Numbered from the stretch's first letter, positions 44,378-52,528 are shown. The stretch is DNA of 64,000 bases from Reyranella sp. (GCF_004297405.1 NZ_SCVC01000030.1:1-64000); one strand, 5' to 3'. Made by a program: numbers and translations. The notes: generated from the sequence alone by a model not told the origin.

Positions 44378-44391
44378 TGTTGACGCCCGAC

Positions 44392-44865
44392 CTAGCCGCG
44401 GCAAGCCTCGGTGAGCTTGCGGACATGCGCGCCGTCCTGGTCGGTCGTCGCGTACCTCTTCACCTCTTTGCCGTCGGCGGTCAGGGTGAAGCCGCCTTGC
44501 AGCAGGTCGGCGAGTGAGGGCGTCATCGTGGTCTGGCCGTCGATCACATAGCGGCCCCTGTACATCTGGCCAGTCGCGTCGATCGCAACCGAGGTGGCGC
44601 CGCGCGACAGCGCGAGCTTCACCTGCGTCTTGCCGTCCGGCCCCTTGGTCTCCGGCATGAAGGCGACGATCGTGTCGGTGTAGCCCTTGGTGCAGGACAC
44701 GGAAAAGCTCACATAGGTCGGCTCGTAGAAAGCGAGGTCCAGCGTCGGTGCCAGCTCCTCGTGCAGGAACCAGCCCTTGGGTATCACCTTCGTCTGGGCG
44801 GATGCGGCGAGGGCGCCGGCAGAGAGTGCAACCGACAAGAGCGCAGCACGCGACCACAGTGACAT
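44392..44865 (-). CDS. small exported protein of unknown function
   Basis: 157 residues with a signal peptide (MSLWSRAALLSVALSAGALAASAQ). Mature part is beta-rich (LDLAFYEPTYVSFSVSCTKGYTDTIVAFMPE; YRGRYVIDGQTTMT) with two Cys that could pair. GGAGTATCC precedes the ATG. The frame continues upstream into the next gene without coding character. No family recognised. Confidence 0.75.
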   Translation of the reverse strand: MSLWSRAALLSVALSAGALAASAQTKVIPKGWFLHEELAPTLDLAFYEPTYVSFSVSCTKGYTDTIVAFMPETKGPDGKTQVKLALSRGATSVAIDATGQMYRGRYVIDGQTTMTPSLADLLQGGFTLTADGKEVKRYATTDQDGAHVRKLTEACRG

Positions 44866-44933
44866 GGATACTCCCCCGCTTCGCTCCAAACGAAACACCA
44901 TCGTGGTTGGATGAGCAACCCCCTCTGTCGTCC

Positions 44934-45713
44934 TCAATCGAAGGCGACTTCCACCTGGCCCAGCGGGCCGAAGTCGGCGGTGTGCGTCGTGCCGGGAGCG
45001 ATGAGGGTCATGCCAGTGCAGCTCCCCGTGGTGACGATGTCGCCCGCCTTCAGCGGCATGCCTTCGGCGGCGCGGCGATTGGCGAGCCAGGCCAGCGCCT
45101 TCAGCGGATGGCCGAGCACTTCCCGGCCGCTGCCGCGTCGGCGTTCCACGCCGTCGATGCTCAACGCCACGGTCGCGGCCGCGAGATCGTGCCGGCGCCA
45201 GTCCGGTACCGCGGCGCCGAGCACGAGATGGCCCGCGGCCGAGTCGTCGGCAATGAGCGCGGCAATCGGTACCGGATGGGTGCGCGCGATGCGCCGCTCG
45301 CCGACCTCGATGGCGGGATGCAGCGCGGCGATGCGCTCGGGAAGATTGTTGCCAGACCACGGCTCCGCGCGCGCCGGCAGATCGTCCGCCAGCACGAAGG
45401 CGAACTCGCACTCGTCGACCGGCGTCATCAGGTCGGCGAAGCGAAGACGGCACGGGCTGGGACGGACGGCGCTGGCGGCAACCCGGCCATAGATCGGCTG
45501 CGACGCGCCGAGATCGCGCAGGTTATCGAGCGCGGTGGCGCCGATCTTCCACGCGCCGACGGTCTGTCCTGTTGTCTCCGCGACAAGCGCGGCAACGCGA
45601 TAGGCGGCGTCCTCGTCCGGCGGCACCAGCCGATCCGCCAGACGCTCGATCGGCCGGCGCGTGCGCCGCGCTTCGACGAGCTGCGCCGCCAGCTCGGCTT
45701 CCGGCGAAGTCAT
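44934..45713 (-). CDS. 2-keto-4-pentenoate hydratase-like (FAH superfamily) protein
   Basis: 259 residues. Marks of the MhpD/DmpH group: AYRVAALVAETTGQTVGAWKIGA, the metal acids in VDECEFAFVLADDLP, HPAIEVGERRI, and C-terminal AGDIVTTGSCTGMTLIAPG. Hydrates 2-hydroxypentadienoate-type intermediates or decarboxylates oxalocrotonate in aromatic meta-cleavage pathways; no other pathway gene is near. Start ATG overlaps the TGA of the gene upstream (ATGA). Confidence 0.87.
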   Translation of the reverse strand: MTSPEAELAAQLVEARRTRRPIERLADRLVPPDEDAAYRVAALVAETTGQTVGAWKIGATALDNLRDLGASQPIYGRVAASAVRPSPCRLRFADLMTPVDECEFAFVLADDLPARAEPWSGNNLPERIAALHPAIEVGERRIARTHPVPIAALIADDSAAGHLVLGAAVPDWRRHDLAAATVALSIDGVERRRGSGREVLGHPLKALAWLANRRAAEGMPLKAGDIVTTGSCTGMTLIAPGTTHTADFGPLGQVEVAFD

Positions 45714-46297
45714 GTGACGCGATCGGCCTGCAGTCCGACCGCATCCGCGATCTCGACCGGCACCAGCGCGGGAAACGTCGCGCGCATGAGCGTCGCCACG
45801 GCCACACGATCCTTCTCGTCGGGCACGACGCCGAGACAGACGGCGTAGACGCCGAGGTTGCCGACCGCGGCGCGCATCCGCTTCTCGGGCGGCTCGTCGC
45901 GATGGATGGCGCGATCGGCGAGCGGCATGTGCAGGCTCGCGAGTTCGAGCTGCTCGGCATGCTCGGCCGCCAGCTCGGCATCGGCGACGCGACGACGCAC
46001 GGCTTCGACGGTCTCGGGCAAGGCGCCAGCCCAGCTTCCATCCTTCAGCTTGCGCCGGATCGCGCGCAGCGGCTTCACGACATCGGCCTGCCAGGCATCG
46101 CTCGCCTTCAGGATCGCGCGCAGCCGATCGGCGCTGAGCGTCGGCCGCCCCGACGCGGCGAGCCAGCAGCAGAACAGCAGCACGTTGACGTCGCAGCCGC
46201 GCCGGTCCTGCAGATCGAGACAAGCCTCGGCCACGCCCTCAGCCCCGTAAAGCTCGAGCGAAAAATTCCAGAACGGATGCGGCAGGAAATCGGACAC
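45710..46297 (-). CDS. TIGR02444-family protein
   Basis: 195 residues. Opening matches the TIGR02444 pattern: HPFWNFSLELYGAEGVAEACLDLQDRRGCDVNVLLFCCWLA; the rest is helical. Function unknown, found in alpha- and gammaproteobacteria. Translationally coupled to the hydratase-like gene downstream. Confidence 0.88.
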   Translation of the reverse strand: MSDFLPHPFWNFSLELYGAEGVAEACLDLQDRRGCDVNVLLFCCWLAASGRPTLSADRLRAILKASDAWQADVVKPLRAIRRKLKDGSWAGALPETVEAVRRRVADAELAAEHAEQLELASLHMPLADRAIHRDEPPEKRMRAAVGNLGVYAVCLGVVPDEKDRVAVATLMRATFPALVPVEIADAVGLQADRVT

Positions 46298-46348
46298 GGC
46301 GCAGGTTCTAGACCCTGTCGCCGCGGGACTCCAGAGGACCAGTTCTGC

Positions 46349-46987
46349 TCAATCCGCCTTTGCGAAATGCGCCAACTGGTCGGCGTGCGCCTTCGCGAAA
46401 GCCGGACGGGCCGTGGCGCGCGCGACATAGGCGCGGCAGGCGGGATAGTCCGCCAGCCCGTCGAAGCGATGAACGGGACGCAGCACGTCCGACATGACGA
46501 TGTCGGCGGCGGAGAACGACCCCGCCAGCCAGTCGCGTTTCGCCAGCACAGGCTCCATGCGCTGCAGCCGCAGCGTGAGGAACCCGTCGAGAAATTTCCA
46601 GGCCGGCGTATCGTCGTTGTTGTTGGTGAACATCAGGAGCGCCCAGGGCAGGCTCGCCATCTCGACCGAGTTGAGCGCGGCGAACAGCCACTCCGTCGCC
46701 TCGCTGCGCGCCCGCGGATCGGCCGGCAGCAGCGCCTCGCTCCGCTGGCCGAGATGCAGCAGGATCGCGCCGCTCTCGAAGATCGAGAGGTCGCCGTCGG
46801 TCAGCCACGGCACCTGGCCGAACGGTTGATGCTCGATATGCGCCGGGCCGCGGTCGCGAAACGGCACGCTTTCGACGCGATAGGGCAGCCCCGCTTCTTC
46901 CAGCGCCCAGCGCACGCGCAGATCGCGCACGAAGCCGCGCGGCATCTCGGGTACCCAATCGAAGGTGGTCAGGACCAGCTCGCCCAT
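46349..46987 (-). CDS. glutathione S-transferase family protein
   Basis: 212 residues. Thioredoxin-fold half with the GSH-binding cis-Pro region FGQVPWLTDGDLSIFESGAIL (the ES pair binds the gamma-Glu of glutathione), then a helical domain ending RPVHRFDGLADYPACRAYVARATARPAFAKA, typical of bacterial GSTs. Substrate unknown. 51 bp upstream of the TIGR02444 gene on the same strand. Confidence 0.88.
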   Translation of the reverse strand: MGELVLTTFDWVPEMPRGFVRDLRVRWALEEAGLPYRVESVPFRDRGPAHIEHQPFGQVPWLTDGDLSIFESGAILLHLGQRSEALLPADPRARSEATEWLFAALNSVEMASLPWALLMFTNNNDDTPAWKFLDGFLTLRLQRMEPVLAKRDWLAGSFSAADIVMSDVLRPVHRFDGLADYPACRAYVARATARPAFAKAHADQLAHFAKAD

Positions 46988-47025
46988 TCGGCAACTCCCT
47001 CCATCGATGCCGACCTATGGCAGCT

Positions 47026-47211
47026 TTACCCGCCGTATTCCACGCACACCGCGTTGTAGTCGACGATCTCGGCGGTCGTGTCGGCGGTGAGCGTGCCGTC
47101 GGCGTGGGCGGTGGCCATGACGCCGAGCAGGCGTTGCTTGAGGTCGTTCATGTCGGCGCTGTTCGGTTCGACGGTGAGATCGACGGCGAGACGGATCTTC
47201 TTCTGGCTCAT
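47026..47211 (-). CDS. small protein of unknown function
   Basis: 61 residues: beta strand KIRLAVDLTVEPN, helix NDLKQRLLGVMATAHADG, then a strand-like end ADTTAEIVDYNAVCVEYGG. A strong AAGGAGG lies 6 nt before the ATG. Resembles small phage-borne hypotheticals; no family named. Confidence 0.72.
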   Translation of the reverse strand: MSQKKIRLAVDLTVEPNSADMNDLKQRLLGVMATAHADGTLTADTTAEIVDYNAVCVEYGG

Positions 47212-47236
47212 GTGAGTCCTCCTTCCAAAGTGTTCG

Positions 47237-47279
47237 CCTCACCCTGAGGAGCCGCGCGAAGCGCGGCGTCTCGAAGGGT
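47237..47279. repeat. CCTCACCCTGAGGAGC-type repeat, unit 1
   Basis: CCTCACCCTGAGGAGC, hairpin CGCGCGAAGCGCG, GCGTCTCGAAGGGT. One of a family common in rhizobia-like genomes. Faces unit 2 in inverted orientation. Confidence 0.75.
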
Positions 47280-47301
47280 CGGCAACAGCATGACTGGCTC
47301 C

Positions 47302-47345
47302 CACCCTTCGAGACGCGCTCCTATGGAGCGCTCCTCAGGGTGAGG
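47302..47345. repeat. CCTCACCCTGAGGAGC-type repeat, unit 2 (inverted)
   Basis: ACCCTTCGAGACGC, hairpin GCTCCTATGGAGC, GCTCCTCAGGGTGAGG. The 47346-47551 stretch after it shows no gene. Confidence 0.75.
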
Positions 47346-47551
47346 TTTTGTTTTGTCCCCTTCCCTCGCAATAGGTCGCCGGGCAGACCCTCCTTGGTCG
47401 TACAGCCCTCCTTGGCTGGCCCGGCTTCCCATTGCAGCGACCTTCCCCGGTCACTGAAACTCGCACTGAAACTCTTCGGCGATCATCCGATCCGAGTCTG
47501 CGAAACGCGAATCTTGCGCGCCAAACTTTTTTGCAGATCAGCCTTCCTCGC

Positions 47552-48208
47552 CTAGCTCTCCTCGACGGTGAGAGCGAGATCGGGAAAGTTTTGTTCGAAG
47601 ACCGCCAAGGTGGCTTCCCAGCCGATGGCGGCCATGTGCGCCTTGAACTGCGCATCGGTAATCGCGGAGGCTGAGATCGCGGGTTCCGAAGAGGCGACAC
47701 GCCGTTGAGTCCCCTCGCCTTTCGCCTCGCCCTTCGTCTCGCGCACCAGCGCGTGCAGCTTCAGCACCGTCATATCCTCGGCCGCGGCGGTCGCCAGCCA
47801 TTGCGAGGCATTGTCCTGGGTGATGACGCCGACCAGCTCCTTGAGCTTGGACCAGCCGACCGGCTTCAGCTCGTTCCATGTCAGGCCGAGGTCGATCACG
47901 CTTTCGTAGATCGACACGAGATAGAGCGCCTTGCGCAGCTTGAAGCCGTGGCGCTGCTCGACGTAGCTGCGGAAGTCGGCATGGCCGGCGCCGACGAACC
48001 ATTTCTCGCGATGGATGCGCGCCAGCAGGCCGCCCAGGCGAAAGGCGTCGAAGTCGCTGGTTTCGGCAATCTCCGCCGCCAGCATATGCGCCTCCGCTTC
48101 GGACATGTTCTCGATCTCGTGCGCGGCGCAGGTCAGCGGATCGGGCGCGAGCACATCGCCCTTGAGTGCGCGCGCCATAGGGACGTGAGTCTTGGTGGCG
48201 AGTTGCAT
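47552..48208 (-). CDS. hypothetical protein, phage/plasmid-like context
   Basis: 218 residues, soluble and helical. The central part ARIHREKWFVGAGHADFRSYVEQRHGFKLRKALYLVSIYES and PVGWSKLKELVGVITQDNASQWL resembles a group of phage-associated proteins with a FxxYVxxxxGfkxRKAyyLvxI motif. Function unknown to me. The next gene upstream ends 11 bp before the start, suggesting an operon. Confidence 0.75.
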   Translation of the reverse strand: MQLATKTHVPMARALKGDVLAPDPLTCAAHEIENMSEAEAHMLAAEIAETSDFDAFRLGGLLARIHREKWFVGAGHADFRSYVEQRHGFKLRKALYLVSIYESVIDLGLTWNELKPVGWSKLKELVGVITQDNASQWLATAAAEDMTVLKLHALVRETKGEAKGEGTQRRVASSEPAISASAITDAQFKAHMAAIGWEATLAVFEQNFPDLALTVEES

Positions 48209-48218
48209 GATGCTGCCT

Positions 48219-48506
48219 CTATCGAATGAAGGCTTGGGTCGGCGCGGCGAAGGCGGCGGGATAGCGCGTGATCCCGCGCGTCGCCTTGAAGCGGCGGATC
48301 GCCGCCTGCTCCTCGTCGACCGTGAGGCGCGGCTGGCGTGCCAGCTTTGCCATCAACAGGCGGTTGGCGATGAGCTGCGCGGAACGGCGTTTGTATTCCG
48401 CGCCGTTGCGGCCCGCTGCACCGCTCGTCGCTGCCGTGGCTTCGCATTCCTTGACGATGGGTTCGGGCGCAGGCGCAACACCGCGCCGCACGATCGTGAT
48501 GGGCAT
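48219..48506 (-). CDS. small basic protein of unknown function
   Basis: 95 residues. Ala-rich N-terminus, then basic helix EYKRRSAQLIANRLLMAKLARQPRL and VDEEQAAIRRFKATRGITRYP. GGAGG lies just upstream of the ATG. No family recognised; same strand and spacing as its neighbours suggest one unit. Confidence 0.68.
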   Translation of the reverse strand: MPITIVRRGVAPAPEPIVKECEATAATSGAAGRNGAEYKRRSAQLIANRLLMAKLARQPRLTVDEEQAAIRRFKATRGITRYPAAFAAPTQAFIR

Positions 48507-48580
48507 GTCCAGCGACCCTCCTTGGTCTTTGCCAGAATCCTACTTCTGCGACGTTTCTCCAGGAACGCAAGGAATCCCGC

Positions 48581-48826
48581 TTAACGAGGATTCCGAAAGG
48601 ATGTGCAATCGAGGGGCGTGCAATCGATTGCACAGCCAACCACCTGCAGCGCGGCGCGCAGGTTGCCGATGTTGGGCGTGCGCTGGCCGCGCGCCCACGA
48701 GCCAATCGTGTCCTTGCCCAGCCCGGCATCGAGCGACACCTGCTCGCGCGCGAGCCCGCGCTCCTCGATCTCGCCGACGAGGCGATGCACCAGCGGATCG
48801 AGGGCCGTGCTGTGCTGCGGGCTCAT
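48581..48826 (-). CDS. XRE-like helix-turn-helix protein
   Basis: 81 residues from the ATG at 48826 (GAGGAG immediately upstream). HTH: LVGEIEERGLAREQVSLDAGLGKDTIGSWARGQRTPNIGNLRAALQVVG, the Cro/CI pattern. The C-terminal residues CAIDCTPLDCTSF are encoded by the 16-bp palindrome and a half copy of it, so the tail was probably captured when the repeat landed there. Likely regulates the small-gene cluster (inference). Confidence 0.78.
   Translation of the reverse strand: MSPQHSTALDPLVHRLVGEIEERGLAREQVSLDAGLGKDTIGSWARGQRTPNIGNLRAALQVVGCAIDCTPLDCTSFRNPR
48618..48633. promoter_or_regulatory. 16-bp palindrome GTGCAATCGATTGCAC, site 3
   Basis: Perfect copy inside the 3' end of the XRE-like gene; a half site GTGCAATCGA lies at 48603-48612. 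See site 1. Confidence 0.5.
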
Positions 48827-48829
48827 GCT

Positions 48830-48930
48830 CCTCCCCATTCAAATGGGGAGGTGGCGCCGTCTGCGGCGACGGAGGGGTCATGACCCCTCCGCCTCGCAAG
48901 GCGAGGCACCTCCCCCGTTGACGGGGGAGG
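48830..48930. repeat. dispersed palindromic element, family A copy 8
   Basis: CCTCCCCATTCAAATGGGGAGG, arm GGCGCCGTCTGCGGCG, GGAGGGGTCATGACCCCTCC centre, arm GCCTCGCAAGGCGAGGC, CCTCCCCCGTTGACGGGGGAGG. It starts 4 bp upstream of the XRE-like start and ends 17 bp after the next gene. Confidence 0.9.
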
Positions 48931-48947
48931 AAGCTTGATTGCGGCGC

Positions 48948-49706
48948 TCACATCGCCTCCGCCAGCTTGGCGATGTCGAACGAGCGTGGCGTGAAGGTGG
49001 CCGCCACTGGAGCGCGGCCGAGGCCGAGCTGGATCAGGCGCGACGCGGGCAGGTAGGGAAACTCCTGCTCGTAGTTGGCGGGCACGCCCTCAGCGCCATA
49101 CTTCTCCGCCAGCACGTCGAGCGGCGTGCGTTCGACGAAATCGAACTCCGTGCCGACGCCGGGCGAGAGACCGTCGCCGGTGTCGAGGCGCGTCACCGCC
49201 ATGGTCACGCCATCAAGGCCACCGAGCGTCGTCGCCTTGAACTGCAGCTTGGCGAGCGTGCTCTTCTTGGCGACGAACAGTTTGCGCTGGTCGACCACGA
49301 CCGTGCCCGCCTTGGGGCCGCGGCGGATCGTGTAGGGCCGGTGGTCGATCACCGTGAAGGCCGCGACCAGCGCCGGCGGGCGGCCACTGTCGCAGATCGG
49401 GCACGGCTCGGCACCGCCGCCGACACAGACGAACGTCGCCCAGCGCCCGGCGAGCTGCACCGTGTGCTCGTAGAGGCTGGGCACCGCCAGCAATCCATCC
49501 TCGTCGAGCGCGCCATCGAGGAAGGTGATGCGCGCCGGTTCGTTCACGTCGATGCGAAAGCGATGCAGGCGCCGCTGCGCCTCGCGGCGGACCTCCTGCT
49601 CGGCGGCATCGCGCGCATAGGCCTCGTGCGCGGCCTTCCCGCGCATCATCCAGCTTGGTGTGGTGTTGGGAGTCGTGGGAACAGCGTCGTTCGGAGCGAT
49701 GGACAT
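48948..49706 (-). CDS. phage-like single-strand DNA-binding type protein
   Basis: 252 residues from the ATG at 49706 (AAGGAGG upstream). Pattern seen: an Ala/Glu/Arg-rich helix, then ITFLDGALDEDGLLAVPSLYEHTVQL, CxxC-like GGGAEPCPICDSG, AFTVIDHRPYT, LFVAKKSTLAKLQFKATTLGGLDGVTMAV, GVGTEFDFVER. This matches remembered phage and plasmid proteins with a gp32-like DNA-binding layout (one zinc-like CPIC cluster). Function is inferred. Heads the 49.7 to 47.0 kb small-gene cluster. Confidence 0.7.
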   Translation of the reverse strand: MSIAPNDAVPTTPNTTPSWMMRGKAAHEAYARDAAEQEVRREAQRRLHRFRIDVNEPARITFLDGALDEDGLLAVPSLYEHTVQLAGRWATFVCVGGGAEPCPICDSGRPPALVAAFTVIDHRPYTIRRGPKAGTVVVDQRKLFVAKKSTLAKLQFKATTLGGLDGVTMAVTRLDTGDGLSPGVGTEFDFVERTPLDVLAEKYGAEGVPANYEQEFPYLPASRLIQLGLGRAPVAATFTPRSFDIAKLAEAM

Positions 49707-49792
49707 CGAAATGGTCCTCCTTGACCGGTGAATGTCGAACACGGTCGAGGAGTAGCCGCCCCTCACAATCCTGCAAGTTTTCTGTCGATCTT

Positions 49793-50335
49793 TCAGCGGT
49801 CGCGGAGCCGGTTCCAGTCCGTGCGCGCCAACTCGTACCAGACGTCGCCGTGCTCGTTGCCCGGAATGGGATCGGGCCTGTCGACGAAAACCGTGCGCGC
49901 GTACGTCAAGCCGATCTTCTCCATCACGCGGCGCGAGGCGTGGTTCACCGCCATGGTGGTCGCCACGACCTTGTCATACCCACCGCTTCTGAATCCCCAG
50001 TCGACGAGAGCCGACGCCCCTTCCGAGGCGAACCCCTGCCCCCACTCCGTCCGGCGCAGGCGATAGCCGAGTTCGGCCACCGTCTCGCTCTCCGGCCACA
50101 GACAGAACCACCCGACGAACGCGCCGTTGGCGGTGCGACGCGCCGTCCAGACGTGAGGCTCCGTGCCTCTCGGCATGAGGAACGTCGCGTTCGGATCGAT
50201 TTTCTCGTGGTCGACGGCGTGTCCGCCGTTGAGAAAGCGCATGACCTCCGGGTCGCGCTCGAGGCTCATGAAGTCGGCGCGGTCACTCGGGCAGCACGGA
50301 CGGAGCGTCAGCCGCATCGTCTGCAAGACGGTCAT
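49793..50335 (-). CDS. GNAT family N-acetyltransferase (RimJ/RimL type)
   Basis: 180 residues from the ATG at 50335. Acetyltransf_3 pattern: LQTMRLTLRPCCPSDRADFMSLERDPEVMRFLNGG, FVGWFCLWPES, the acetyl-CoA loop RRTEWGQGFASEGASALVDWGF and VNHASRRVMEKIGLTYARTVF. Acceptor unknown. Confidence 0.9.
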   Translation of the reverse strand: MTVLQTMRLTLRPCCPSDRADFMSLERDPEVMRFLNGGHAVDHEKIDPNATFLMPRGTEPHVWTARRTANGAFVGWFCLWPESETVAELGYRLRRTEWGQGFASEGASALVDWGFRSGGYDKVVATTMAVNHASRRVMEKIGLTYARTVFVDRPDPIPGNEHGDVWYELARTDWNRLRDR

Positions 50336-50368
50336 TCTCGAACATCCATCCATCGCATTGCCGAGTAT

Positions 50369-50764
50369 CTATCGCTTCTTCTTCGGCTTGCTCTGGTTGA
50401 ACGCGATAGCGGCGCGGACGAGGGTCTTGAGGGCGGGCGCGTCGACCTTGTCGCCCTCTGAGAAGTCGATGGCACGCCACACCTTGCCGCCGAGGCCGGC
50501 GTTGAAGAGCTTGTCGGGGTCGGCGAGGCTCGCGCCGTGGCTGAAGGTGAGCTTCACCTTGTCCTTGTGGGCGTTGCCGACCGCGATCATGCCGTCGCGC
50601 GACCAGACGGGGCTGCCCATCCACTTCCATTCTTCGACGATCTCGCGGTCGGCCGCGAGGATGGCCTTGCGGACGCTGGCGAGCGTCTTGCCACGCCAAT
50701 CGTCGAGCTTCTCGATCTTCGCGTCGATCAACTGAGCCGCAGTTTCTTTCGTCTTCGTCGTCAT
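50369..50764 (-). CDS. DUF1801 family protein (YdhG-like)
   Basis: 131 residues: IDAKIEKLDDWRGKTLASVRKAILAADREIVEEWKWMGSPVWSRDGMIAVGNAHKDKVKLTFSHGASL, the DUF1801 core, with a Lys-rich tail. Function unknown. Its ATG overlaps the stop of the hydrolase gene (ATGA), so coupled. Confidence 0.87.
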   Translation of the reverse strand: MTTKTKETAAQLIDAKIEKLDDWRGKTLASVRKAILAADREIVEEWKWMGSPVWSRDGMIAVGNAHKDKVKLTFSHGASLADPDKLFNAGLGGKVWRAIDFSEGDKVDAPALKTLVRAAIAFNQSKPKKKR

Positions 50765-51678
50765 GGTTTCGACCCCAGTTCCTCGGCCGCGATGGCGAAC
50801 ACCTCGTCGCCCGATCCGACGGCCACGAAATGGCCGGCGCCCTCGACCTCATGCCAGACCGCGCCCGGCATCCGGTCGGCCACCGTCCTGTTGATCGAGG
50901 CGGCGACCAGCCGGTCGTCCGTTCCCTGCCACAGATGGACCGGCCGTTCGATCTTGGTCACGTCGAACGCCCAGCGCCGGTAGAGGCATTCGCTGTCGCG
51001 CACCAGCCCGTCGCTGCCTTGCGCGAAGCATTCGGCGGAAGTGTCGGCGAAGGCCGCGTCGACTTCCGGCCGACGCAGGATCGCGCGGTCGTAGTCGTTC
51101 ACGGCCTTGCGCACCTGCTCGACATAGGTCGTGCGGAAGTGCTTCGCGGTGAGGCCGAGCATTGCATAGAGGAGATGGAAGCCGGGCGTGAAGCGCAGCG
51201 CCAGGGTTCCCCCCAGCGCATCGGCCTTGGAGAGACGATCGGCGGCCCAGTTGTCGCCAAAGGCGCCGTAGCTGCCGCCGGCGATGCTGCTGACATGGCG
51301 CAGCCGCGCGGGATCGATATAGGCCGCCGCCGCCAGCGCCCACGGGCCGCCCTCCGACCAGCCGGTCACGCCGAACTCTTTGTATCCCAGCGCGTCGGCG
51401 ATGGTCGTAAGGTCGTCAGCCCAGCCCGCATAGGTGCGGTCCTTCTGGCGCGTCGACTGTCCGATGCCGGGCCGGTCGACGCAGACGAGCCGCAGCCGGT
51501 TCTTCGCGGCCGAGCCTGCGAAGAGGCGCGCCTCCAGGCGGCTGCTGGGGCCGCCGTGATTGTGCAGGATGAGCGGCCCGCTGGGATTGCCGACTTCGAG
51601 ACAGGCGAGCGTGCGGCCGTCGCGCGTCGTTACTGTCGTGCTGGTGCCGCTGCTGCTGTTCACCGTCTTGTCGTTCAC
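50761..51678 (-). CDS. alpha/beta hydrolase
   Basis: 305 residues. Oxyanion NHGGPSSR, nucleophile elbow VTGWSEGGPW, acid in WQGTDDRLV and His in EGAGHFVAV. GTG start overlaps the TGA of the next gene upstream; the frame is open to 51912 but that is shadow of that gene. Cytoplasmic; substrate unknown. Confidence 0.87.
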   Translation of the reverse strand: MNDKTVNSSSGTSTTVTTRDGRTLACLEVGNPSGPLILHNHGGPSSRLEARLFAGSAAKNRLRLVCVDRPGIGQSTRQKDRTYAGWADDLTTIADALGYKEFGVTGWSEGGPWALAAAAYIDPARLRHVSSIAGGSYGAFGDNWAADRLSKADALGGTLALRFTPGFHLLYAMLGLTAKHFRTTYVEQVRKAVNDYDRAILRRPEVDAAFADTSAECFAQGSDGLVRDSECLYRRWAFDVTKIERPVHLWQGTDDRLVAASINRTVADRMPGAVWHEVEGAGHFVAVGSGDEVFAIAAEELGSKP

Positions 51679-52091
51679 AGGCGCTCGCCGGGTAGTTTGC
51701 TCGCCTGCTTGATCCAGTCGGCGAGTTGGGCTTCGTCGATCGGATCGTCCTCGCGGATGTCGAGGTAGCGCACGTCCTTGTGCTTGGACGCGCCCGGCGG
51801 CACGGGCTTCAGCGACGCGCCGCGGAAGAACGCCACTTTCACGTACTTCGTGAAGCAATGAAAATTGAGGAACCAGCCCTCGTCCTTGAGGCCATAGAAA
51901 GGCGAGTTCCATTTCACCGCCTTGTGCACGCCGGGAACGGTACGCTCGATCAACGCGTCGAGGCGTCGGCCGATTGTGCGCTTCCAGCCCGGCATGGCGG
52001 CGATATAGGACTGCAGGACCGCATCGCCCTCGCCCTTCGCGATCTGCGGATTGCCGCCCGCGAGGAGGACGGGCTTCTTTTTGCTGGTCAT
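51675..52091 (-). CDS. DUF1801 family protein
   Basis: 138 residues: GDAVLQSYIAAMPGWKRTIGRRLDALIERTVPGVHKAVKWNSPFYGLKDEGWFLNFHCFTKYVKVAFFRG, a classic DUF1801 core (longer type). GAAGG precedes the ATG. First gene of a coupled three-gene run with the hydrolase and the second DUF1801. Confidence 0.87.
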   Translation of the reverse strand: MTSKKKPVLLAGGNPQIAKGEGDAVLQSYIAAMPGWKRTIGRRLDALIERTVPGVHKAVKWNSPFYGLKDEGWFLNFHCFTKYVKVAFFRGASLKPVPPGASKHKDVRYLDIREDDPIDEAQLADWIKQASKLPGERL

Positions 52092-52148
52092 TACCTTCAA
52101 CCGTGGACAGTGTTCGTGAGTTCCAGAGGGGACCAAGGGGGAGAGCGC

Positions 52149-52361
52149 ATGAGAAGAAAATGGCGTGACCGGCCGCGTACCGAGCGCTGGGGTATCATCG
52201 GCGCGTTCCTGGGCATGATACCCGCGATCTTTGCCGTGTTCGAGTTTGCCTACAACGGCACGACGCTCGACCGCTACCTGATCATGGCCGCCGGCTTCCT
52301 GGGCGGCTTCGGGATCGGTATCCTGCTCGCAAAGCTCACCACGCCAAAGCAGCCGTCGTAG
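52149..52361 (+). CDS. small two-helix membrane protein
   Basis: 70 residues: basic N-terminus, helices IIGAFLGMIPAIFAVFEFAY and YLIMAAGFLGGFGIGILLA. AAGGGGGAGAG precedes the ATG. No family recognised. Confidence 0.72.
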   Translation: MRRKWRDRPRTERWGIIGAFLGMIPAIFAVFEFAYNGTTLDRYLIMAAGFLGGFGIGILLAKLTTPKQPS

Positions 52362-52379
52362 CAAGCGCCGTGCTCGTTC

Positions 52380-52446
52380 CCACCCTTCGAGACGCATCGC
52401 TTAAGGCGCATATGAATGCGCCGACGCGATGCTCCTCAGGGTGAGG
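52380..52446. repeat. CCTCACCCTGAGGAGC-type repeat, unit 3
   Basis: CACCCTTCGAGACGC, then hairpin GCGCATATGAATGCGC, then GATGCTCCTCAGGGTGAGG. Same family as 47237-47345. Confidence 0.7.
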
Positions 52447-52459
52447 TGCTTTCTTGGAC

Positions 52460-52503
52460 TCCTCATCCTGAGGAGCGCTCCACAGGAGCGCGTCTCGAAG
52501 GAT
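52460..52503. repeat. CCTCACCCTGAGGAGC-type repeat, unit 4
   Basis: CCTCATCCTGAGGAGCG, hairpin CTCCACAGGAGCG, CGTCTCGAAGGATG, opposite orientation to unit 3. A half unit GCTCCTCAGGATGAGG follows at 52523-52540, overlapping the 3' end of the SRPBCC gene. Confidence 0.7.
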
Positions 52504-52528
52504 GGGCCTCAGGCGTGGTGCTCGCTCC

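Noticed and set aside
44934..46223. 429-residue reading of the FAH-type hydratase
   Set aside because: Upstream part is the shadow of the TIGR02444 gene; the ATG at 45713 overlaps that gene's stop and fits the family start.
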